A stretch of DNA of 64,000 nucleotides from Aotearoamyces nothofagi. Its lineage: Eukaryota; Ascomycota; Leotiomycetes; Leotiales; Tympanidaceae. Location of the stretch: NCBI GenBank assembly GCA_015345905.1, contig JADDTR010000001.1, positions 1,116,001 to 1,180,000 of the forward strand, in the 5' to 3' direction. Of the stretch, positions 10,720-21,581 are shown piece after piece. Each line of letters begins with the position of its first letter. Position 1 is the first letter of the stretch. Under the pieces are notes generated by a model that had not been told where the DNA came from, did no database searches, and saw only the letters and a program-made list of their open reading frames with translations. A program made the position numbers and the translations under genes.

Positions 10720-11254
10720 ATGTCTTCCCAAATCGATCTAATCGCGATCATCACGCCCAAAGCCGGCAAGGCCGACAGAGTCAGCCATGCCCATCCTGTT
10801 CTTTTGCAGGTTGACCTGTGCGTGTAAAGCAAAGCTGACGCAAAATTCCTTTAAGGTCATCGAGCTACTAAGCGGCCTGTGTGCGTACGTTGAAGCAAAT
10901 GAGCCCAGGACGCTGAGGTATCAGCTACATCGGGAGGTGAACAAGCAGACCGGTGTTGAGGACTTGATTATGTTGGAGAGGTACGCACAATATATGGTTC
11001 CTACGATAGTCCTACGTTAGGGTGTCGCCCCAGAGCTCCAATACCCACTCAGCGGCCATTTTGGGCCGTCAATTCTTCATATGAGCTGATAATGTAATGC
11101 TTCAAGTTACGCCGACAGCGCTGCTCAAAAGGCCCACGGAGAAAGTGATCATTACAAAGCCTTCTTTAAAAAGGTGGTAGACGAGGGTTTGGCCGCCGCT
11201 CCGACACAGATCAAGTTTGTGCAGCCGGTGGCTGGCTTTGCATCCAGGGCATAA
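10720..11254 (+). CDS. Small ABM-fold (dimeric alpha-beta barrel) protein
   Basis: Three short exons (10720-10779, 10856-10980, 11107-11254; introns 76 and 126 nt, both with CTGA-type branch sites) join in frame to 110 residues. The layout MSSQIDLIAIITPKAGKADR, VIELLSGL, NEPRTLRYQLHRE, AHGESDHYKAFF and VAGFASRA matches the antibiotic-biosynthesis-monooxygenase (ABM) fold of about 100-residue single-domain fungal proteins. Such proteins act as small oxygenases, cyclases or stress proteins, and the substrate is unknown here. The first donor (GTCAGC) is weak, but frame and alignment support it. Confidence 0.75.
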
Positions 11255-11730
11255 TTGCTATTAGGGTGGCACTGCACGTGATAGATAGCCAGGGAGGAAT
11301 GTAAAGTCCACGTAGAAGTAGACAATCAGTAGAATTCCGGCTACATTCCGTTTCTCCAGACCTCTCGTGCGGCTTGTTGGCTTGCTGTCTTGTTGTCTTG
11401 TTGTCCTGGTTTGTCCTTCAAACCCGGCAAGTCCTTCACTACGTGCTTGCCTACGGTGCTGCCACCGTACCTACCTACCTACCCAGGTACCCTAACCTAA
11501 ATTACGTCCAAGTTGGGAAGGAAAGATGCCTCGCCTCACTTTGACAAGTGAACGTCTTCTCTCCTTGCCCAACCCCAGAACTCTTCCTTTCTCCTTTCCC
11601 TTATGGATTTTTCTTGCAAAATTGTGCTTGTTGTACTTGTACATCATATCTCAGCAAAGCTTCTGTTACTGGCCATGCTGGCGAAGTTCCTTTCAGATTG
11701 TCGTTTGAAGAATCTCTCCAGACATCTACG
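11255..11730. other. Intergenic promoter region
   Basis: Contains short direct repeats (cttgttgtcttgttgtc near 11391, ctacctacctaccc near 11470) and a pyrimidine-rich leader before the methyltransferase start. No gene seen. Confidence 0.5.
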
Positions 11731-13572
11731 ATGTCCACAGACCACCATTTCCTCAGCAGTGAATTGTCACCGCGTCGTAGGAATTCTGCCAGCTCTGAGG
11801 ATCACCGGCCCTCAGGTGGAAAGCAATTTCCACTCATCACGGTTACCAACATCGGTGGCTCTCCAGAATCGCCATCACTAATTCAAGACCTACCGCTTAG
11901 GACTAGCAAATTCTCCAGGCGCTCTCTGTCGGACCAGACTGGGGCAGCACACTCGACTAATGATAACCGCGAAGCATTCTTTGCATACAATATGTATGGT
12001 GAGTTGGTCAATGTCGAGGAAGCAATGAGGCCTCAAGGCCCGGGCAAACTCACACTGTTAGAGGCTTTGAGATGCCTCTCTAAGGCATATGATCATGAAG
12101 TAAGTGTAGCGGCCCATCGTTTTTCTATTGGGAAATGCTCGAGATAATAAGATTATATTGAGGATCTTATTTTAACTCTGCCCAATGTAACTAGTTTAGA
12201 GCCAAGATATGGAAGATTATCCTGCCCCAGCTCGATTCTGAGAGCTCGATCCATATGGATGATAACCATCGCCTCGTTTGTTCAGGTACACCCCCATCCA
12301 GGGAGTATCAATTATCCAATGCAAGCACACCACTCTCAGCAGGCTTATTAAGATCTCATTCTATTCCCGTGTACACAGACCGTCCGCGAATTCTGGAGAT
12401 TGGATGCGGTGATGGACTATGGTGCTTCCCACTCAAACAAGACCACCCAGATTGGGTCATTGAAGGCTTGGATGATGAGGATTGCTGGTCAGGGAAATCG
12501 GATGGAATTGAGATTAGGTTGACCTATTTTCTAGCATTTTCATATGATCAACCTTTCTAACGAGATACACACTGTAGGGATTTCATGGGGGCACACAGTG
12601 CAGTCAATGATCAAGGCTGTGAAGGCCCTCCCGACTACTTCAGCAACGTTCATTTAAACCAGGAACATCCTGAATTCACAGTTCGAAATATCAATTCCCT
12701 TATCATACATTCTAACCCTATTCCAAACAATCTTTACAGCCTGGTACGAGGAAGAGATATTTTTGCTCGCATCGAAAGTTACAAGGCATTTTTGGAGGAT
12801 ATTCGCCTGTGAGTACCTATATACTGTATTATATGTGTGGGAGTAGAATCCCTTGATGAATATGCACTGATATCTAGGATACTCGACTTTAGTGCTAACA
12901 TCAAAGCTTATCACTGACTACTTGACAGTATACTTCAACCAGATGGTGTGGTAGAATTCTTCGAAGTGGATCCTAGACCACGAATGCACTTTGTTGGGCG
13001 GCAAGTATCAAACATTATTGAGCATACCAGCCGAGCTGAGACAGATTGGACCGGCCAGATTTCTGATCGTTTTATAACCCCTGATGACGTCGAGCTTGCG
13101 ACTACTGTCCCGGGTTGGACACAAAGAGTTGAGGAACGCCTGAAAGCCACATTGCGGCCCAATGACGGTGTCCCAGCAGCAAACCTAAAGTCATGGCTCG
13201 AAGGAGCAGGGTATTTACTGTGAAGCTACTATGAAAATAGTGCTTGCTTACAATATGCAGGTTCTGGGACGTCAAACAGCTTGTCTTGCGTCTTCCTGTT
13301 GGAGGCAATAGTCCCAGTGGGCAGCTCCTCCTGCAGGCACTCAAAGAGCAGATCGAAGTTGAAAACAACTTTCCTTCCGTATGCATCCACTAGCAGCGTT
13401 TGCTCATCAAGTAATGCTAATGGGTGTGCTTCAGCTCGAGGCTCAACTTCCCGAGGTCGACATTAACGATTTGAGCTCCGGTGACTTTTTTATCAACCTA
13501 CATATCGTCACAGGCCGTAAGCCAAAATATCCCAGGCCTGGCGACATGCTTGTGGATGGTACTCGTCAATAG
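11731..13572 (+). CDS. SAM-dependent methyltransferase domain protein
   Basis: Six exons, best read as 11731-12103, 12202-12517, 12578-12808, 12929-13210, 13261-13378 and 13435-13572, close in frame at 485 residues. A Ser-rich N-terminus precedes a class I methyltransferase fold whose SAM-binding motif I is ILEIGCGDGLWCF, followed by an acidic loop (GLDDEDCW) and a later SVxxDG-like LQPDGVVEFFEVDP strand. The layout resembles LaeA-like fungal methyltransferases, but the identity is weak and the substrate unknown. Oddity: the strong donor GTAAGT at 12100 breaks the frame, and only the poor donor GTGTAG four bases later keeps it. This junction is the least certain part. Confidence 0.7.
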
Positions 13573-14083
13573 ATGACAGAATATAAATACTATGCGATGG
13601 CGAAGCTGAATGATGCAAAGAGTAACCCATGGAAGAGGTTAGATCTTGACAGGAAACTCACATCTACAGCGAAAAGCGTAAGTACACCACACGGATGATA
13701 GCACCCGTCTAGTTCAGACGTAAACAGCAGTCTTATGCAATGCAATGGTAGTAGTATCGATAATGTGTCATGGTGGAAGTGGTGATATGAGTAGCAACTG
13801 GGAATAAATAGGGGTTCGTGTGATGAATGATTGCGGACTTGGGGATTGGAGAGGGACGTTCTACTCTCTCACTTACATTAAGACCCACCGATTACCACCC
13901 ATAGATTACCAGATAATAGCAATAACGAGATACGATGAATATTTCTGGTGATTAGTCGGGGTGACTCGTGAGTCGTCGGCATGATACCGTCGTCTCGTTA
14001 ACAAGCGAGGAAATGATATAAAATTTCGCAGTCACTAACTCGACAATACAAGGTCATCAGAAGAAATGGATGCTTCTACTGTC
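13573..14083. other. Gene-free spacer
   Basis: No coding frame, RNA or strong repeat between the methyltransferase and the 5S relic. Confidence 0.5.
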
Positions 14084-14173
14084 ACATACGACCATGGACT
14101 CGAGGGCTCTGGGCTATTGTGTGGGCATCCCGTCCGCTCTGCCATACATAACCCTCACGTCGGCAGACTGGAA
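14084..14173 (+). pseudogene. Truncated 5S rRNA relic
   Basis: The 5' half of a 5S rRNA gene. ACATACGACCAT at 14084 and GGGCATCCCGTCCGCTCTGCC at about 14123 match the complete gene at 17772, but about 12 extra bases (near 14107-14122) interrupt the helix II/loop region. After about 14173 the internal promoter half and 3' end are gone. Helix bases (GACTCGAGGG with CCCTCACGTC) differ from the intact copy in a coordinated way, so it derives from another 5S isotype rather than from its neighbour. Confidence 0.8.
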
Positions 14174-14645
14174 GAAAGCTCAGGGCGATCAAGAAAAGTC
14201 AAACACGACACGCTGGTGTAAGATGTCCGGGGATGTTGAAGACCTCAACGTGCGCCCTCGCCGCGCGTCTGCAATGACTTTTCCGCAGGCGCCTTTCACG
14301 GTGCATGCGAGGCGGAGGAAAGCGCCACGTCAGAGGGTCGCCAAGCGCGGCGCGAGGATGCGAGTCAAGGGAGCGGCACATGATCCTGCACTGTACGGAA
14401 GTACAGGATGACGCCGGCTGGTCCCGCCGATCGATTTGCCGAGATCCGGACTCTGGCTCCTATAATAATAATGGAGTGGCGTTGCTGCTCGCCGCTCGCT
14501 GCTCTGCGCGACACTTCAACATCGGCTGGTTTGATCCAGCGTGGGGATGCGATGGCTTCATCAAAAGCTCCCTAAGACCACGGTATTTATGAAGCCCCTG
14601 GGGCTACGGGCTTTGCACCGGAGCACGGCTCCTCTCAGCCAGCGT

Positions 14646-14682
14646 TCTCCTCCTTCTCCTTCTCCTTCTCCTTCTCCTTCTC
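14646..14682. repeat. CTCCTT hexamer microsatellite
   Basis: About six tandem copies of a CTTCTC/CTCCTT pyrimidine hexamer on the plus strand. Confidence 0.85.
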
Positions 14683-14778
14683 ATCCTGTCTGACGGCCAG
14701 TATCAAACTTTCCACAGTTTCCAAAAGCAAATCCGCTGGCAAATTACACTGCTCCGCCGCCAAGATTGGCTTTATTGA

Positions 14779-14942
14779 GAATAGTCCTTGCTTGAGTGAG
14801 AGGAACAAATGGTGCAGGCATTGAGACAAAGGTTACACGAAAGATAAAGAAGCAAGAAACGAATAGTCCTTGCTTGAGTGAGAGGAACAAATGGTGCAGG
14901 CACCGAGACAAAGATTACACGAAAGATAAAGAAGCAAGAAAC
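14779..14942. repeat. 82-bp tandem duplication
   Basis: Two head-to-tail copies, 14779-14860 and 14861-14942, each running from GAATAGTCCTTGC to AGAAGCAAGAAAC. They differ at about three positions (cattgag/caccgag, aggtt/agatt), so the duplication is recent. Confidence 0.9.
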
Positions 14943-15041
14943 ATGCTGTACTTGCTGTACTTGCTGTACTTCATGTACTTGCTGTACTTGCTGTACTTCA
15001 TGTACTTGCTGTACTTGCTGTACTTGCTGTACTTCATGTAC
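14943..15041. repeat. 9-bp minisatellite upstream of the chitinase
   Basis: Eleven tandem 9-mers alternate between TTGCTGTAC and TTCATGTAC, beginning exactly where the 82-bp duplication ends. The pattern groups as two to three CTG-type units followed by one CAT-type unit, suggesting higher-order expansion. It lies 190 bp before the chitinase ATG. Confidence 0.9.
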
Positions 15042-15230
15042 TTCCTCACACCGCTGCTCCTTGCTTATCCTGGATTCAGGCATGGCCTGCAATGTCATAG
15101 GCGATACCTTCTGCTGAACGTGTATAAGAAGTGGTCCGCTCCTCCCAGCTAGACTCTGCCAACTCGCCCTCGTTCAACTCAACTCATCTTTTGAATCAAA
15201 GTCCTTCGAGTCCTAAAAGATCAGGTCAAG

Positions 15231-17059
15231 ATGCCTTTCAATGCTCGCACGCCAGCAAGCGGTGGTGGAAATGGATCCACCGAAGTTATCGTCCAGAGCA
15301 AAGCGTTGCGCTCTGTCATGTATTTTTGCAACTGGTGAGCATGCCCCGCCCCTTCCTCCTTCTCGAAGATTATACTTATGAGGACCAGGGCTATCTACGA
15401 ACGGAAAAGTTTTCCCTCGGATATTCCTTACAATGATATCTCTCACATCCTTTATTCTTTTGGAGATATAGCGCCAGTCAATGGGTTTACTACGGCTGGA
15501 ACTCAAGGCGATGCATTTCAAAAAGGAGAAGCGTAAGTACTTTCGGTAATGTACTGTACCTTCTTTTCGAGCTAGCCCTCAAGTTTGGTCTCAAGCCTTT
15601 GGCTTTGCAGGATGGTTGTATGAGAACAACCTCTCTTATTGCTTCATTTAACATAGTTCTTATTTCAGGGTAATAAAACTTACCCGCCACATAGGTTTCT
15701 AACCGATTATTGGTCTGACTATCAAATTCCTCTTCATGGAGAAGCTTGGGACTACACTGGCATTATGGGATGTCTCGGTTCGCTCATGAGGGCCAAAAGA
15801 CAAAATCGCAACCTCAAGGTTATGTTCTCCATTGGTGGATGGAACTATGCCCACGAAGCAAGACACTTCGCCTTAGGCCTCATGAACGAGGTACCTGGTG
15901 GGGGGCATACCACTGATGAGCCAGCGTATCAGAGATTCCTCTTTTCCACGCTTGAAATACTGAAAAACTTCCCATTCGACGGTATCGACATCGATTGGTA
16001 CGAATAAACTCCAACTCCGTCTCAAACAGCAAACATTAATAAAATAAAACTATTAGGGAGTATCCTGAGAACTCGGATCAAGCTGAGTTATGGGTGCGGA
16101 TGCTCAAGGACTTACGTGCAGGTCTTGACAGCTATTCTCTTAGTTTACCAGAGCCATATCATTTTGAATTGTCGGTCGCCTGCCCCTGCGGACCCAAGGA
16201 TTATATGATCATGAATATCCCTGAGATGGACCAATATCTCGATTTCTGGAACATGATGCAGTACGACTTCATGGGATCATGGGCCAAAGACGCAGGACAC
16301 CAGGCGAACTTGTATCCTTCGGAGGACAATCCTAGGAGTACTGACTTTAATGCGGAGCAGGCAGTGAAGTATTATCATGAGGTAGGCGGTGTCGCCAAGG
16401 ACAAATTGGTGTTTGGCATGCCAATTTACGGTCGAGCTTTCGAGAAAACAGATGGTCCTGGAGAACCATTCGACGGAGTTGGACAAGCGAGTTTTCCTGA
16501 CTACAGCTGGGAGGATGGTTTGTGGGATTACAGGGCTCTCCCACTTCCAGGATCAGACGTCTGGCTAGACAAACAATCTCAAGCATCGTGGTGCTATAAT
16601 CCAGTGACCAAGAAGATGGTTTCGTATGACACGCCAGAAATGGCTGTTATCAAAACGGATTACGTCCTTGAGAAAAACCTCGGCGGCGTAATGTGGTGGG
16701 AGAGTAGCGGGGACAAAAAAGGAGAAGCAAGCCTGGTGAAGACAGTGATGGACCTCATTCCTTTAGCTGAGAGGGAAACGAGCAATAACTGCTTGGTATA
16801 CCCGTACTCTCGATGGCCAGACTTGCGCAAGTCAGCTCAGTCCACGAATATCCCAAAAAACATCACAAAGTGTATCCCGAAGAGCTATGTGCTTCTGCAG
16901 TCCTCTAATGCTGATCATAGCGACAGTGAGCGTGGACGAACTCAAGCTGCTGGCAAGCATAGACCTGTTAAAGTTGCTGGCAAGCATGGTCCTGTTAAAG
17001 TTGCTGGTAATGGCGGACCAACTGGAGGTGGGAAGATTGCCGGGCAGAGAGCACGTTAA
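15231..17059 (+). CDS. GH18 chitinase without signal peptide
   Basis: Four exons (15231-15334, 15389-15532, 15695-15997, 16057-17059) give 517 residues. It hydrolyses beta-1,4 links in chitin. Family 18 hallmarks are present: SIGGWNYA substrate strand, catalytic DGIDIDWEYP with the proton-donor Glu directly after the third intron, MQYDFMG and MWWESSGDK. The N-terminus (MPFNARTPASGGG) has no hydrophobic signal sequence, suggesting an intracellular or non-classically exported enzyme like the cytosolic ChiB-type chitinases linked to autolysis. The last 45 residues are a basic, low-complexity tail with repeats of AGKHxPVKV. The second intron (162 nt) is unusually long and could hide a small exon. 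Confidence 0.9.
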
Positions 17060-17771
17060 GATGGACAGGTAGAGCCAAAGGTGTGACTAGACGCCAGTCC
17101 CAGCTAAGATTTTTTAAATTTTGTGCTATTTCTCTATTACTTAAGCCCTGGACATGGTTTTTGCCTACTGGTTTTCCCATGTCCTTTATGCGAATGCAGG
17201 GTGTCTTAGTTATTTATAAGTGCAAATTAAAATTATCTACTACAATGTCAATTTAATCTAGCCCTTTCTGTGTAACTATCTGTTATCAATTTTAATAGGC
17301 TATAGCTACTAAATATAATTTGTGTTATACTGTTATAAAAGCCTAGTAGAAATAGAGGTAAACAAGTTATATATATATATATATATATATTTCCTAGTAT
17401 ATAGACTGTATTGATAACGCCTTCTACTTTCCAGCACCTCTCCAACCACTTCCTATATCTAGTGCCTAGTAGACCTACTTCGGTGTTTCCCAGTAGTAGA
17501 ATCCTTATATAGACAGTACTTATATTCTGTCTCTGATACTGTCCTAGATGAAACAGCTACAACTCCCTGAAACCACACCTGATTTACTTTATTCCAAGTC
17601 ACCAGAAGCAGGCAGAAGGTATACGAATCTTTCATGCATATATATTAAATTGATTACGGGCCGTTTAAGACCTCTAAAGTTGCACCCGGCATCGGTATAC
17701 CTCTCTTAGGGATGACGCGGAATTCGCATACCAATCCTCCATTGATAAGCCATGATTATAGCTTACCTGTC
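17060..17771. other. AT-rich spacer with TA microsatellite
   Basis: Strongly AT-rich from about 17190 to 17560, including (TA)n at about 17369-17391. TA-rich, stop-dense sequence with frequent CTAG looks like an old transposon degraded by repeat-induced mutation, but no family can be named. Confidence 0.55.
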
Positions 17772-17890
17772 ACATACGACCATAGACTCAAGAGAACTGG
17801 GCATCCCGTCCGCTCTGCCTTACATAAGCTTGAGATCGGTAGATTAGTAGTTGGGTGGGTGACCACCAGCGAATACCTACTGTTGTATGT
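17772..17890 (+). rRNA. 5S ribosomal RNA
   Basis: A complete 119-nt 5S rRNA gene. It begins ACATACGACCATAG, has GGGCATCCCGTCCGCTC in the first half and GTAGTTGGGTGGGTGACC plus CACCAGCGAAT in the internal control region, and ends TGTTGTATGT. The two ends pair (ACATACGAC with GTTGTATGT) to form helix I. Dispersed single 5S genes transcribed by RNA polymerase III are usual in filamentous ascomycetes. It sits between convergent protein genes. Confidence 0.97.
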
Positions 17891-17896
17891 TGTATG

Positions 17897-17923
17897 TTTT
17901 TTGTTTTTTGTTTTGTTTTTTTT
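17897..17923 (+). terminator. RNA polymerase III T-run terminator of 5S
   Basis: Runs of 6, 6, 4 and 8 T separated by single G start 6 bases after the 5S 3' end, more than enough for Pol III termination. Confidence 0.85.
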
Positions 17924-18302
17924 GCCTCTTTTTTCTTTTCCTTATCCCGGCCTTCCTCCCTTTCGTCCCCCACCACAGTCCTATTCCATCGGAAGCGTTC
18001 GTTCTATCGAGAGTCGGTAAACTTTGTACAGTAAAGAGATAGCAAGGGATATTGGTGACGAGGAGGGTCTTGAACCATACCCCGGTTTAGACGGTGTCGT
18101 GTTCACTAGTATGCAGGCGGGAGCTTGTATTGCAGATCGATCGGCAAAACAATAGCCATTATTGTCAACAATGTACTTGAGCTAAATAAATATTCATATT
18201 TGTTGGACCCTAGACAGCACCCCGTGTAGTTCTCATCTACTGTAAAAGGCACAGTCTTCCTTCACCATTCTCATTAACCATATTATCATCATCTTAGATA
18301 CC

Positions 18303-19886
18303 TTACAATCGAGCCTGAGCTGATCCACTAGCCTGGCTATTTGGAGCCGGCGCCAGCTTCTCTGTCGCTTCCTTGATTTTGGCACCTAGGGTTGGATCGA
18401 CCTTGGAGAACATATCATAAGTCCGTTTGCGGGTGTCCTCCTTTGCAGCACACAAGTGACCGGACACGTTGCCGATGAAGTTAGCCTGCTGACCTGGTTG
18501 CTTACCAAGGACGATCCAAAGGCCTTTAGCTTGAACGTAATCCTCGGGTGTTACCTCTGAGAAATAGCTCACGGCAGCACCAGCCCACTTCTCGTGGTCA
18601 TTGGTGGGCTTGACGGGCTTGTATGTGAGGGGGCGGTACGAAGATGGGTAGTTAGGGTTTGCACCATAGTTGCCGTTGATGGAAAAGGCACCGTCACGCT
18701 GGTATGGGTTGAACGCCCGTAGAGGAGCATTAACAGGGATTTGCTGGTAGTTAACACCCAGTCTATGACGGTGGGTATCGGGGTATGAGAAGAGACGGGA
18801 TTGAAGGACTGGGTCGACGGTTGGTTCAATGCCAGGAACCAAGTGGGATGGGGAAAAAGCGACTTGCTCAATTTCGGCAAAGTAGTTCTCGGCGTTCTTG
18901 TTGAGGGTGAGTTTACCAAAAGGTCGGAGTGGGACCTCCTTTTGTGGCCAGACCTTGGTAAGATCAAAGATGTTCCAACGGAACTTCTCGGCGGCCTCCG
19001 GCGAGAGAACCTGGACATAGACAGTCCAGGACGGATAGTCACCCTTCTGGATGGCGTCAAAAAGATCCTGTGTATTCCAATCCGGGTTGGAAGATGACTT
19101 CTCAGCCGCCTCGGCGTCAGTGAATGTCTTGATGCCTTGATCGGTCTTGAGGTGGACTTGGACATAGTTGAATGTGCCATCTGACTTGATCCACTTGTGC
19201 GTGTGTCCAGAGTAGCCGTTCATATGTCTATAAGAGTAAGGGGTTCCACGATCCGAGAACAGAGTCATGACCTGATGGACAGACTCTTGGTGAGTGGAGA
19301 GGTAGTCCCAGAACATGGTTGCATCCTTCAGGTTGGTCTGCGGGTTGCGCTTCTGGGTATGAATGAACAGCGGGAACTTTGTAGGGTCACGGAGGAAGAA
19401 GACAGGTGTGTTGTTATATACCCAGTCCCAGTTTCCTTCTTCGGTATAGAATTTCATGGCAAAGCCTCGAGGATCTCTAGCAGTATCTGCCGAACCCTTC
19501 TCTCCTCCGACGGTGGAGAATCGAGTGACAACCGGTGTCTTCTTGCCAACGGCGCTGAGCGCGTTGATCGTGGTGATATCCGAGATGTCGTGCGTCACTT
19601 CAAACTAGGGTTGATGTTAGCACATGCTTATTTCATTGGATATAGAGGATATAGCTACCTCTCCATAGGCACCGGCGCCCTTTGCATGGACAACACGCTC
19701 AGGGATACGCTCTCGGTCGAAATGTGCAAGAAGGTCGATCAGGTGGAAGTCTTGGAGCAAAAGTGGACCGGTTTGACCGATCCGCTGGTATGACTCCGGG
19801 TCATGGACTGGAGCTCCGTTCGAAGCCGTGTATACGGGCTGCTCGTTGTACCTGAAGGTCGATGCGGGCTTGTCGTCTGCGCCCAT
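18303..19886 (-). CDS. Catalase, small-subunit type, probably peroxisomal
   Basis: Two exons (19886-19659 and 19604-18303) with a 54-nt intron give 509 residues. It breaks down hydrogen peroxide to water and oxygen. The N-terminal catalase core [16 protein letters not shown] carries the active-site His, [14 protein letters not shown] and the distal Asn region follow, and the haem-ligand Tyr lies in [14 protein letters not shown]. Length fits the clade of about 500 residues without the C-terminal flavodoxin-like domain. The protein ends QARL, an acceptable PTS1-like tripeptide (ARL), so peroxisomal import is likely though not certain. It is distinct from large secreted fungal catalases because no signal peptide is seen. 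Confidence 0.93.
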
Positions 19887-20419
19887 TGTTGCGGCTGTTC
19901 TTCAAGCATTGCCGTTAGCAAGGAATGGCAAGGGTGCGGTGCGGTGCGGTGCGGGCGAGGCTCGAGAGCTTACATTATTTATACCTAATTAGACGCTGTC
20001 GGACTCTCCTGATGGATGATGGAGGATGGAGGTTGATGTATGGCGTAGAGATGAATATGCGGAGTAAACAGACACCTTTGGCTTGAAAGAAGAGGCAAAA
20101 GGGCTACGTGCGAGACGAGGGTGAAGAAGCTCTATAAATACAGGTACCATACCATACATGCCTTTAGGACGGGCCAGCCTGCGGACGAGGAGGGCCGAAA
20201 GGAAAGGCGGGCAGCGGGCAGCGGGCAGTCGGCAGTGGGCGTGACGAGCGGGGTGAGGCATGCAGTGCAGTGCAGTGATTCCCTCATGCACGAAGCTGCA
20301 AGCAGACCAGCCAATGGCAGGCAGTGCGTTGCAACGGCGGGCAATGGATGGGACGCTTTAGGGCCAGTCGAAGGTCGACGAACGGGCTTGGCTGTGGCGG
20401 CTACGTCATTGCCCGACTG

Positions 20420-20446
20420 CAGCAGCAGCAGCAGCAGCAGCAGCAG
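20420..20446. repeat. (CAG)9 microsatellite
   Basis: Nine uninterrupted CAG triplets. Confidence 0.95.
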
Positions 20447-20670
20447 GAATGGCCCGACTCGATGGCCAGCAGAGCACAGCTGCTGCGGTGGACATCCAGT
20501 GGCCGGCCCACCCAGTACTGCATCCATTTAGTATTATCTTGCATTCATTATCAACGTCCGTTGTTCACACCTGGCATTAGCATCAGAGGATGATACTTCC
20601 TAAAGAGGCAACGAGCGGGCCAACCCCAGGATGGCAGTCGATTTGGTAGCGCAGACCGAAGGCCTCTGGT

Positions 20671-20772
20671 CCTGTGCGGTAGCCTGTGCGGTAGCCTGTG
20701 CGGTAGCCTGTAGCCCTCCCTGTAGCATGCTGCCCTGTAGCCTGTGCTGTAGCCTGTACCGCAGCCTGCAGC
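20671..20772. repeat. 12-bp GTAGCCTGTGCG minisatellite
   Basis: Three near-perfect 12-mers (CCTGTGCGGTAG) followed by degenerate copies with CTGTAGC cores. Confidence 0.85.
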
Positions 20773-21469
20773 GCTGTACTGGAGTAAACAGCCTGTAGCC
20801 CGGTCGCTACAGCCCAGACGTGGGTGCGTGGATACGCCGTGACGCCTGTCTCGCCTGTCTCGCCTGTCTTACCTGTCGCCCCCGCCAGCTTCCTTGGTCC
20901 AGGGCCAACTGCCGCCCCTCCTGAAGGAGCTTTCCAAGCGGCCAGGTCTGCCAGGTCTAGACCATCGCGGTCGCAAGCAGAGACCTGCAGGCTGCTGAGC
21001 GGCTTACAGATCCACGAGCTGGACAGCTGCGCAGTGGACTCGCGATTACATGATACCGGGCACTTGGGTTCGGAGGACTGCTTGGCGATGCTGATGCTGA
21101 TGCTGATGCTGGTCTGGCACTGGCCGGTGATACGGTGATGGCGAGCCACTGAACCGACACGCAATGAGAATGGGTGCACGGGGGATGCTGGGCGTACGTA
21201 CGGCCAGTACGATGGAACGACCGGTGGTACGACAGCGAGCAGTACTTGCGAAGGAAACGCATCTCCAAATGGCGCCACTCCACCTGGAAGCTCTTGGTAT
21301 CAATCCATCGGGCCCTTGGTGTACGGCTGCGAAACCCCCCGAAGACCATTGGCTGGCTCCTACACGGCCTCGGCGCGCGCGACCCCGCACGTACTGTACG
21401 GTAGGACACATGTACCCTGTCCCGCGGGAGTTCTAGAAGACGTACTGATGGGTACTACAGTATACGCCA

Positions 21470-21581
21470 ACTATCCAGCTATACGACTATCCAGCTGTAC
21501 GACTATCCAGCTGTACAACTATCCAGCTATACAACTATCCAGCTATACAACTACACAACTATACAGCTATACAACTATACC
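21470..21581. repeat. 16-bp ACTATCCAGCTATACA minisatellite
   Basis: About six tandem units of 16 bp with Ta/Gt and g/a variants, then two partial units. It lies in the gene-free tract. Confidence 0.9.

Noticed and set aside
14772-15152. Overlapping frames with Leu/Tyr or Cys/Thr repeats
   Set aside because: They read the 9-bp minisatellite in three frames and have no flanking coding features.
19197-19793. 198-codon frame on the plus strand
   Set aside because: Antisense to the catalase gene; composition is a shadow of its codons.
20583-21278. 231-codon frame on the minus strand rich in Thr/Gly/Ser
   Set aside because: It reads through the 12-bp GTAGCCTGTGCG minisatellite and has no domain features; overlapping frames on both strands are equally long.
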